From JBDTSW01 sp039930945 (lineage in GTDB: Bacteria > Actinomycetota > Thermoleophilia > Solirubrobacterales > 70-9): a stretch of DNA of 5,931 nucleotides. Shown in pieces: positions 1 through 5,237 of the stretch. The notes beneath the pieces were generated by a model. That model made no database searches and was not told the origin of the DNA. It saw only the letters and a program-made list of their open reading frames with translations. The stretch spans positions 1 to 5,931 of the forward strand of contig JBDTSW010000113.1 of the NCBI GenBank assembly GCA_039930945.1. The letters run 5' to 3'. Both the position numbers and the translations under genes were made by a program. How positions within the stretch are numbered: position 1 is the first letter of the stretch; every line of letters begins with the position of its first letter.

Positions 1-1000
1 GGATCGGCTCGCGGGTGATGTCGACGCCGGCGAAGTCGCGGCCGACGAGGACGATCTCGCGCAGTGCCTCGTGGATGCGCTTGCGCGGCACCACGGTGAT
101 GTCGAGCGCGACGGTGCCGTCTTCAAAGCCCCGGCCCTCGTTGATCTCGGTCTGCTCGGCGCGCGAGACGACGTCACGGGAGGCCAGCTCCATCTTGTTC
201 GGGGCGTAGGTCTCCATGAAGCGCTCGCCCTTGGCGTTGAGCAGGTGCGCGCCCTCGCCGCGGGCGCCCTCGGTGATCAGGAAGCCCTTGCCGGCGAGGG
301 TCGTCGGGTGGTACTGGATCATCTCCATGTCCATCAGCGGCGCCCCGGCCCGGTAGGCCATCGCGATCCCGTCGCCGGTGCAGATCAGGGCGTTGGTCGT
401 CGGGTGCCAGGCCTGGCCGTTGCCGCCGGTGGCGAGGATCACGCTCTTTGCCTCGAACACCTCCATCGAGCCGTCGCGCACGTTGCGCAGAACCGCGCCG
501 ACGCACTCCCCGTCCCTGCCGATCGCCAAGCCGGTCGTGAAGTACTCCTCGTAGCGGTCGATCGCGGCGGAGTGCTTCATCAGCTGCTCGTAGAGCACGT
601 GCATGATCGCCTGGCCGGTGATGTCGGCGACGTAGTAGGTGCGCGCCGCCGAGGCGCCGCCGAAGGCACGGGTGCCTAGCTTGCCCTCCTCGTTGCGGTG
701 GAAGGGGACGCCGAGATGCTCGAGATGGAGGATCTCCTCCGGCGCCTCGCGGGTCATGATCTCGATCGCGTCCTGGTCGCCGAGGTAGTCGGAGCCCTTG
801 ATCGTGTCGAAGGCGTGGGACTCCCAGGAGTCGCCGGGGTTGAGCGCGGCGTTGATTCCCCCCTGGGCGGCGTTGGAGTGTGAGCGCACCGGGTGGACCT
901 TGGAGACGATGCCCACCGAGACTCCGGCCTCGGCGGCGGCGAGGGCAGCCCGCTGTCCGGCGAGGCCCGCGCCGATTACGAGCACGTCGTGACGAGGCAT
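1..1000 (-). CDS. sdhA: Succinate dehydrogenase flavoprotein subunit, 3' end cut off by window edge
   Basis: Catalytic subunit of succinate dehydrogenase (complex II). It oxidises succinate to fumarate at a covalently bound FAD and passes electrons to the iron-sulfur subunit, on the cytoplasmic face of the membrane. Seen: 333 codons. Residues 8-15 (VIGAGLAG) are the dinucleotide-binding loop. RSHSNAAQGG at 39-48 places His41 as the expected covalent FAD histidine. QYHPTT (His231), TEGARGEG (Thr243, Glu244) and SRDVV (Arg275) match E. coli SdhA His242, Thr254, Glu255 and Arg286 at a constant offset of 11, so the visible half of the active site is intact. Roughly the last 250 residues, including the capping-domain end and C-terminal domain, lie outside. 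The ATG is well fixed: an in-frame TAG lies four codons upstream. Neighbour: the M50 protease gene is 75 nt upstream on the same strand; no sdhB, sdhC or sdhD is visible. A fumarate reductase FrdA is the main alternative, since sequence alone does not settle direction. Confidence 0.95.
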   Translation of the reverse strand, partial: MPRHDVLVIGAGLAGQRAALAAAEAGVSVGIVSKVHPVRSHSNAAQGGINAALNPGDSWESHAFDTIKGSDYLGDQDAIEIMTREAPEEILHLEHLGVPFHRNEEGKLGTRAFGGASAARTYYVADITGQAIMHVLYEQLMKHSAAIDRYEEYFTTGLAIGRDGECVGAVLRNVRDGSMEVFEAKSVILATGGNGQAWHPTTNALICTGDGIAMAYRAGAPLMDMEMIQYHPTTLAGKGFLITEGARGEGAHLLNAKGERFMETYAPNKMELASRDVVSRAEQTEINEGRGFEDGTVALDITVVPRKRIHEALREIVLVGRDFAGVDITREPI

Positions 1001-1006
1001 GGGCCG

Positions 1007-1012
1007 ATCCTA
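1007..1012 (-). promoter_or_regulatory. Possible sdhA -10 hexamer (TAGGAT), or a Shine-Dalgarno AGGA
   Basis: Read on the minus strand, TAGGAT lies 6 nt before the sdhA ATG. It fits the actinobacterial -10 pattern TANNNT at the distance expected for a leaderless transcript. The same bases contain AGGA, 7 nt before the ATG, which is a normal ribosome-binding-site position. If sdhA is read from the M50 gene upstream, the SD reading is the natural one. The sequence does not decide between them. No convincing -35 was seen (TTCTTG at 1035-1030 is poor). Confidence 0.4.
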
Positions 1013-1020
1013 TTGAACGC

Positions 1021-1066
1021 CCGGGCCCCCAAGAAATCCGACCTCAGCGCTTGGAATCAGGCCCGG
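1021..1066 (-). other. Two-part inverted repeat (possible RNA hairpin) between M50 gene and sdhA
   Basis: CCGGGCC at 1021-1027 pairs perfectly with GGCCCGG at 1060-1066. Inside it CCAAG at 1029-1033 pairs with CTTGG at 1050-1054, leaving a 16-nt loop and a 1-by-5 internal loop. It occupies most of the 75-nt gap. No U-tract follows on the minus strand, so it is not a standard intrinsic terminator. It could be a processing or stabilising stem separating the M50 and sdhA parts of a transcript. Part of this could be chance in GC-rich DNA. Confidence 0.4.
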
Positions 1067-1075
1067 ATGCCGACG

Positions 1076-2248
1076 CTAGCCGTCGGCGAGAGCGTCCCGC
1101 AGCGCCCTGCCCACCTGCTCGGCGGTGATCACGCCCTCGAGGCGCCCCTCGGCGTCCACCGCGGCGAGCCCGCCGAGGCGCCGCAGCTCCTCGTTGCCGA
1201 GCAGCGCCTCGATCGGGGTGTCGAGTGGCACCCGCAGGGTGCCGTCGTGGTCGGCGGTGAGGAACTCGGCGACGTGGGCGCTCTGCCGCCGGCCCATCGG
1301 CACCGCGTCGGCGGCGCCGCGCTGGAGCAGGCCGAGGAACCGCTGCGCGGTGTCGACCACCGGGAACCATGGCCAGCGATAGCGCAGGAAGAACTCGTCC
1401 AGCGCCCGCTCGACGCTGGCATCCTCCGGGATCGCGACCGGCTCGCGGTCCATCACGTCGGCGACGGTGATCCCCTCGATCCGGCCGGTGAGCTCGGTCT
1501 GGGCGATCGCCCCGCGCGCCGCCGAGCCGAGGATGAACCCGACGAGCGCCAGCCAGACGCCGCTGATCACGTCGCCCGACCCCAGGATCAAGAGCAGCCC
1601 GATGACGATGAACACGTACGAGAACCCCTGGCCGAGGGTGGCCGCGAAGCGCGTCGCCTTGGTGCGATTGCCGGTCACCCGCCAGGCGATCGCCCTGGCG
1701 ATGCGCCCACCGTCCAGCGGGAAGGCCGGGATCAGGTTGAAGGCGAGGATGAAGACGTTGATCGTCGCCAGCCAGGCGACGAGCGCCAGCGCGGCCGAGG
1801 CCCCGGGGTCGGCCGAGAAGCGCATCGCCTGGTCGAACTGGTCGCCGCCGACGGCGAAGCCGCCGATCAGGCAGGCGGCGGCGATCACGAGGGTGACCAG
1901 CGGTCCGGCGACGGCTATGCGGAATTCCGCCCCCGGCGAGTCGGTGTCGCGGGTCATCCGGGCGACGCCGCCGAACAGCCACAGGGTGATGGCGGAGATC
2001 CCGATCCCCTCCCGCAGCGCGACCACGGCGTGTCCCATCTCGTGCAGCAGGATCGAGGCGAAGAAGGCGAGGGCGCTGGTCACCGCCAGCACGTAGGGCT
2101 GGATCGACCCGTCGTCGGCTCCGAGCACGTCCCCATAGAAGCCCGAGAGGGAGATGATCACCAGGAACAGGACCAGGAACCAGGAGTAGTCGACGCCCAC
2201 CCGGATTCCCCGGAAGTGGAACAGGGTGATGGCGCCGCGTGCAGGCAT
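1076..2248 (-). CDS. M50 family site-2-type intramembrane metalloprotease with CBS pair
   Basis: Predicted polytopic membrane zinc protease of the site-2 protease family (390 aa), which cleaves substrates within or next to the membrane. Seen: HEMGH at 69-73 is the HExxH zinc and catalytic motif, set in a hydrophobic helix. NLIPAFPLDGGR at 171-182 is the NxxPxxxLDG motif, with Asp179 as the third zinc ligand. About six hydrophobic segments lie near 24-38, 52-76, 108-131, 151-176, 208-223 and 228-244. There is no PDZ domain. The C-terminus (about 262-385) looks like two CBS domains, the first opening VADVMDREPVAI and the second ending LEGVITAEQVGRAL. This architecture matches CBS-type M50 proteases such as mycobacterial Rip3 (Rv2625c) and archaeal MJ0392; CBS pairs often bind adenine nucleotides. 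The ATG at 2248 begins a typical MPARGAITLF N-terminus; the frame stays open far upstream, but only antisense to the M28 gene. It diverges from the M28 gene and lies ahead of sdhA. The substrate is unknown. Confidence 0.93.
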   Translation of the reverse strand: MPARGAITLFHFRGIRVGVDYSWFLVLFLVIISLSGFYGDVLGADDGSIQPYVLAVTSALAFFASILLHEMGHAVVALREGIGISAITLWLFGGVARMTRDTDSPGAEFRIAVAGPLVTLVIAAACLIGGFAVGGDQFDQAMRFSADPGASAALALVAWLATINVFILAFNLIPAFPLDGGRIARAIAWRVTGNRTKATRFAATLGQGFSYVFIVIGLLLILGSGDVISGVWLALVGFILGSAARGAIAQTELTGRIEGITVADVMDREPVAIPEDASVERALDEFFLRYRWPWFPVVDTAQRFLGLLQRGAADAVPMGRRQSAHVAEFLTADHDGTLRVPLDTPIEALLGNEELRRLGGLAAVDAEGRLEGVITAEQVGRALRDALADG

Positions 2249-2255
2249 CGAGGGA

Positions 2256-2261
2256 ATGGTA
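2256..2261 (-). promoter_or_regulatory. Putative -10 hexamer (TACCAT) for the M50 gene, leaderless spacing
   Basis: On the minus strand TACCAT is followed by 7 nt and then the ATG. This is the spacing expected when transcription starts at the A of the start codon. No purine-rich Shine-Dalgarno is present upstream (the bases before ATG are TCCCTCG), which supports a leaderless mRNA. No recognisable -35 was found. Confidence 0.45.
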
Positions 2262-2280
2262 GGCGTGCGGGTCGCGCAGG

Positions 2281-2286
2281 TAGGGT
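2281..2286 (+). promoter_or_regulatory. Putative -10 hexamer (TAGGGT) for the M28 peptidase gene
   Basis: TAGGGT ends 10 nt before the ATG at 2297, so the transcript would have a leader of only a few bases. It is part of a 12-mer, TAGGGTGCCGCG, that recurs exactly in the promoter position of icd (5198-5209). The expected -35 position (around 2258-2263) shows no good match. The same purine run could also act as a weak ribosome-binding site. Confidence 0.45.
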
Positions 2287-2296
2287 GCCGCGCTCG

Positions 2297-3499
2297 ATGG
2301 CAGACCCCTCCTCCCCGGATCCAGCGACCGATCTCGACCAGGCATGGCTGCGCGATCTCGTCGCCGAGCTGAGCGCGATCGAGCGGCCCAGCGCCTCGCC
2401 TGGTGAGCGCCAGGCGGCGGAGTGGCTCGTCGCCCGGCTCGCCGAGCAGGGCGCCCCCGCGCGGATCGAGTTCGAGCAGCTCCACGACACCTTCTGGTGG
2501 CCGCTGGGAATCGCCGGCACCGCGGCCGCGCTCGCCGGCCTGGCGGCGGCGCGAGGCCACCGGTTCGTCGGAGCCACGGTCGGCGCCGTGGCCGCTTTCG
2601 CGGCGGCGACGGACCTGCCGCCGGGCCGCCGCCGCCTGCGCGAGCTCCTGCCCAAGCGCGAGGCGAGCAACGTCGTCGCCGAAGTCGGCCCGCCCGACGC
2701 CACCCGGACGGTCGTGCTCGTCGCCCATCACGACGCCGCGCACTCGGGGCTCGTCTTTCACCCGGCGATCCCCGAGCTCGCCGATCGGCTCGGGTTGATC
2801 GAGGCCAACGACACCAGCCCGCCGTTGATGTGGCCGGCGATCGCCGGCCCGGCCGCCGTCTCCGCCGGGTCGGTGCTCGGAAGCCGCGCCCTGATCCGGG
2901 CCGGCACGCTGGTCTCGGCCGCCTTCGCCCTCGGGGTTGCCGAGATCGGGCTCGGCGCGGTGGTGCCGGGCGCCAACGACAACGCCACCGGGGTGGCGGT
3001 GCTCGTCGCCGTCGCCCGCGCGCTGTCCGAGCGGCCGGTGTCCAACCTGCGGGTGCTGTTGGTCTCGACCTCGGAGGAGGGTCTGTGCGAGGGGATGGAG
3101 GCCTTCGGGCGCCGCCACTTCAAAGGGCTGCCGACCGCCTCGACCTTCGTCCTCTCGATCGATACCGTCGGCTCACCGCACCTCTGCGTCCTTCGCGGCG
3201 AGGGGATGCGGGCCATGCGCGAGTACCCCGAGCGCTCGCTGGCGCTGCTCGACGGTCTCGCCGCCGAGCTTGAGATCGACCTCTTTGAGAACCTGCGCCT
3301 GCGCAACGCCACCGACGGCTCGATCGCGCTGGCCGGAGGCTATGAGTGCGCCTCGCTGGCCTCGATCACCGATCTCAAGCAGCCCGCCAACTACCACTGG
3401 CCCAGCGACGTGGTGTCCAACGTCGACTTCTCCAGCGTCGCCGACGCGGCCAGGCTCTCCGAGGCGGTCGTTCGCCGCCTCGACGACCGCTGGATCTAG
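2297..3499 (+). CDS. M28-family zinc peptidase with two internal membrane hairpins
   Basis: Predicted co-catalytic two-zinc peptidase, probably an aminopeptidase or carboxypeptidase (400 aa). Seen: the N-terminal helix-rich part (about 29-60, ERPSASPGERQAAEWLVARL) resembles the usual start of M28 domains. The metal and catalytic residues appear in order: His144-x-Asp146 in VAHHDAAHSG, bridging Asp228 in GANDNATG, Glu260-Glu261 in STSEEG, Asp289 in SIDTVG and His367 in NYHWPSD. All are present, so an active enzyme is likely. Unusual are two hydrophobic hairpins: 66-85 with 90-105 before the catalytic core, and 177-196 with 199-223 lying between the first two ligand motifs. Secreted M28 enzymes have only a short loop there. 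There is no signal peptide, so it is probably membrane-anchored; topology is unresolved. The frame is open far upstream, but that part is antisense to the M50 gene and sdhA, so the ATG is chosen. It diverges from the M50 gene and shares a stop tetranucleotide with aidB. The substrate is unknown. Confidence 0.92.
   Translation: MADPSSPDPATDLDQAWLRDLVAELSAIERPSASPGERQAAEWLVARLAEQGAPARIEFEQLHDTFWWPLGIAGTAAALAGLAAARGHRFVGATVGAVAAFAAATDLPPGRRRLRELLPKREASNVVAEVGPPDATRTVVLVAHHDAAHSGLVFHPAIPELADRLGLIEANDTSPPLMWPAIAGPAAVSAGSVLGSRALIRAGTLVSAAFALGVAEIGLGAVVPGANDNATGVAVLVAVARALSERPVSNLRVLLVSTSEEGLCEGMEAFGRRHFKGLPTASTFVLSIDTVGSPHLCVLRGEGMRAMREYPERSLALLDGLAAELEIDLFENLRLRNATDGSIALAGGYECASLASITDLKQPANYHWPSDVVSNVDFSSVADAARLSEAVVRRLDDRWI
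3496..3499. other. CTAG palindrome giving stop codons to two convergent genes
   Basis: The plus-strand TAG (3497-3499) ends the M28 gene. The minus-strand TAG, read from 3498 to 3496, ends aidB. The two coding regions therefore overlap by 4 bp and no DNA is left between them for a terminator. No hairpin with a T-tract was seen just beyond either stop. Confidence 0.97.
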
Positions 3500-5166
3500 G
3501 CGACCGGCGCGTGCCGTGCGACGATGCGCTCGAAGTCGACGCCCGCCGGCAGCGTGCCGAAGGCGCGGCCCGCATCGCCCTGCAGGCGTGAGGCGCAGAA
3601 GGCGTCGGCGACGGCCGGGTCGCCGAAGCGCACCAGCAGCGAGCCCTGCAGGGCGAGCGCCATCCACTCGACCAGGCGGCGCGCGCGCTCCTCGATCCTC
3701 TCTGAATCGGTGAGCTCGTCGCGCAGCTCGGCGACAAAGGCGTCCAGCCGCGGCTCCGCTCCGCCGGCCTCGCCGACCTCGGCGAAGAACGCCTCGAGCG
3801 ACTGCGGGCTGCGCGCCATCGCCCGCAACACGTCCAGGCACTGGACGTTGCCCGAGCCCTCCCAGATCGAGGCCAGCGGGCTCTCGCGGAACAGCCGGGG
3901 CATCCCCGACTCCTCCACGTAGCCGTTACCCCCGAGGCACTCCAGCGCCTCGACCGCGTGGCTCGGGGCCCGCTTGCAGATCCAGTACTTGAGGATCGGA
4001 GTCGCCAGCCTGAGGAAGCTCGGCCCCTCCTCGGAAACTGCTTCTTCGTCGTAGGCGCGGGCCAGCCGCATCGAGGCCACCGTCGCCGCCTCCGACTCGA
4101 TCGCCAGGTCGGCGAGGACGTTGCGCATCAGCGGCTGTTCGATCAGGGTCGCGCCGAAGGCCGAGCGGTGGGCGCAGTGGTTGATCGCCGCGGCGGTGCC
4201 CCAGCGCATGCCCGCCGAAGCGCCGAGCGCGCAGTCGAGGCGGGTGTGACCGACCATCTCGATGATCGTCCGCACTCCCCGGCCCTGCTCACCGATCAGC
4301 TGCGCCCAGGCGCCGCGGAACTCGACCTCCGAGGAGGCGTTCGAGCGGTTGCCGAGCTTGTCCTTGAGCCGCTGCAGGTGAATCCGGTTGCGCTCCCCGT
4401 CGGGGGTGAACCGCGGCATCAGGAAGCACGAGATCCCGCCCTCGGCCTGTGCGAGGACGAGGAAGGCGTCGCACATCGGCGCCGACACGAACCACTTGTG
4501 GCCGGTGATCTCGTAGGCGGCACCGGGCCCGCCACCGTTCAGCGGCCGGGCCGTGGTGGTGTTGGCGCGCACGTCCGAGCCCCCCTGCTTCTCGGTCATC
4601 CCCATCCCGCAGAGGGCACCCTTCTTGTCGACTGCCGGAACCATGCGCTCGCCGTCGTAGGAGAGCGACAGCAGCCGCGGCTCCCACTCGGCCGCCAGGT
4701 CCGGCTCGACCCGCAGGGTGGGGATCGCCGAGAAGGTCATCGAGATCGGGCACTGGACCCCCGCCTCGACCTGTCCGAGCAGCATGAACATCGCCCCCCG
4801 CGCCGCGTGCGCGCCCGGGCGGGGCTGACGCCAGGGCAGCGCGTGCAGCCCCCGCGAGATCCCGATCTCCATCAGTTGGTGCCAGGAGGGATGGAACTCG
4901 ACCTCGTCGATGCGATGGCCGAAGCGGTCGTGGGTGCGCAGGCGAGGAGGGTTCTCGTTGGCCTCGCGGCCGAGCCGGATCACGTCGGGGCGCCCGCAGA
5001 CGGCGCCGAGCTCGCTCAGCCGCTCGCCGGCCCATCCCGCGCCCTCGCGCTCCGCCGCCTCAAAGAGCACGCGGTCGGTCTCGAAGACGTTGTGGCCCTC
5101 CAGCGGGGGCGGCTGGTTGAAGACCTCGTGGGTGACGGCGATTGGGCGTGGCTCGGTGGTGGCCAA
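3496..5166 (-). CDS. aidB: AidB-like acyl-CoA dehydrogenase family protein
   Basis: Flavoprotein of the AidB branch of the acyl-CoA dehydrogenase superfamily. E. coli AidB belongs to the adaptive response to alkylation, binds FAD and DNA and has weak isovaleryl-CoA dehydrogenase activity. Seen: 556 aa against 541 in E. coli. The N-terminus THEVFNQPPPLEGHNVF and REGAGW matches the AidB-specific start. GMGMTEKQGGSDV (187-199), GHKWFVSAP (222-230), RLKDKLGNRSNASSEVEF (266-283) and ECLGGNGYVEESGMPRLFRE (409-428) are near-identical to the family. IWEGSGN (434-440) keeps Glu436 where the dehydrogenases hold their base, and CLDVLR (443-448) keeps Arg448, equivalent to E. coli Arg437, which I recall as implicated in DNA binding. 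The C-terminal region (about 450-556) diverges most. The start is TTG at 5166: an in-frame TAG lies 11 codons upstream and no ATG or GTG falls between it and the conserved start. It diverges from icd. No ada, alkA or alkB is nearby, so a DNA-repair role is not shown by context. Confidence 0.93.
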   Translation of the reverse strand: MATTEPRPIAVTHEVFNQPPPLEGHNVFETDRVLFEAAEREGAGWAGERLSELGAVCGRPDVIRLGREANENPPRLRTHDRFGHRIDEVEFHPSWHQLMEIGISRGLHALPWRQPRPGAHAARGAMFMLLGQVEAGVQCPISMTFSAIPTLRVEPDLAAEWEPRLLSLSYDGERMVPAVDKKGALCGMGMTEKQGGSDVRANTTTARPLNGGGPGAAYEITGHKWFVSAPMCDAFLVLAQAEGGISCFLMPRFTPDGERNRIHLQRLKDKLGNRSNASSEVEFRGAWAQLIGEQGRGVRTIIEMVGHTRLDCALGASAGMRWGTAAAINHCAHRSAFGATLIEQPLMRNVLADLAIESEAATVASMRLARAYDEEAVSEEGPSFLRLATPILKYWICKRAPSHAVEALECLGGNGYVEESGMPRLFRESPLASIWEGSGNVQCLDVLRAMARSPQSLEAFFAEVGEAGGAEPRLDAFVAELRDELTDSERIEERARRLVEWMALALQGSLLVRFGDPAVADAFCASRLQGDAGRAFGTLPAGVDFERIVARHAPVA

Positions 5167-5173
5167 GGCGGTA

Positions 5174-5179
5174 ATTGTA
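5174..5179 (-). promoter_or_regulatory. Putative aidB -10 hexamer (TACAAT), leaderless spacing
   Basis: On the minus strand TACAAT, a strong TANNNT hexamer in an otherwise GC-rich gap, is followed by 7 nt and then the TTG start codon. No Shine-Dalgarno lies between (the bases are TACCGCC). This supports both the TTG start and a leaderless transcript. No clear -35 was seen; its expected place falls in the icd -10 region. Confidence 0.55.
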
Positions 5180-5203
5180 CGCGCCGGAGCCCGCCGCTAG
5201 GGT
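5175..5203 (+). promoter_or_regulatory. icd: Putative icd promoter: -35 TTGTAC, 17-nt spacer, -10 TAGGGT
   Basis: TTGTAC at 5175-5180 and TAGGGT at 5198-5203 are separated by exactly 17 nt, the ideal spacing for the main sigma factor. This is the best -35/-10 pair in the window. Transcription would begin near 5210, giving a leader of about 28 nt. The -35 box occupies the same bases as the aidB -10 on the other strand, so polymerase should not be able to sit on both at once. Confidence 0.6.
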
Positions 5204-5220
5204 GCCGCGTCCAAGACTCG

Positions 5221-5226
5221 AAGGGA
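5221..5226 (+). promoter_or_regulatory. icd: Probable icd ribosome-binding site (AAGGGA)
   Basis: AAGGGA lies 11 nt before the ATG at 5238. This decides the start: an in-frame TTG at 5229 would leave only 2 nt of spacing, so the ATG is preferred. The match to the anti-Shine-Dalgarno is moderate. Confidence 0.5.
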
Positions 5227-5237
5227 CATTGAGCGCA

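Larger units (their letters stand above)
2246..2299. repeat. 7-bp inverted repeat whose arms carry both divergent start codons
   Basis: CATCGAG at 2246-2252 and CTCGATG at 2293-2299 are exact reverse complements. Each arm contains the start codon of one of the divergent peptidase genes plus the four bases before it (CTCG-ATG in both). The arms are 40 nt apart. Because the ATGs themselves supply three of the seven matches, the independent similarity is only four bases, so coincidence is possible. Confidence 0.4.

Noticed and set aside
71..679. 202-codon open frame on the plus strand inside sdhA
   Set aside because: It is a shadow of the sdhA frame; sdhA shows the conserved FAD and substrate motifs and this frame shows none.
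1019..1066. Intrinsic terminator after the M50 gene
   Set aside because: The stem is real but no run of T follows it on the minus strand, so it was recorded only as an inverted repeat.
893..2296. Upstream extension of the M28 open frame on the plus strand (frame open from 893)
   Set aside because: It is antisense to sdhA and the M50 gene, which have full family motifs. The translation is low-complexity, Arg/Gly/Asp-rich and shows no domain. GC-rich codon bias on the opposite strand explains it.
1044..2345. 433-codon minus-strand open frame overlapping the M50 gene in another frame
   Set aside because: It is an Arg/Pro/Gly-rich shadow of the M50 coding frame, which has the HEMGH and LDG motifs.
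2249..3118. Upstream extension of the M50 open frame on the minus strand
   Set aside because: It is antisense to the M28 catalytic motifs and has low-complexity composition. The family N-terminus begins at the ATG at 2248.
3400..3600. Bidirectional terminator at the M28/aidB junction
   Set aside because: The genes overlap by 4 bp and no hairpin flanked by A and T tracts is present.
3958..5232. 424-codon open frame on the plus strand opposite aidB
   Set aside because: The minus strand carries near-complete AidB conservation. The plus-strand translation is repetitive in Arg, Gly, Leu and Asp with no recognisable motif, and its 3' end runs through the icd promoter.
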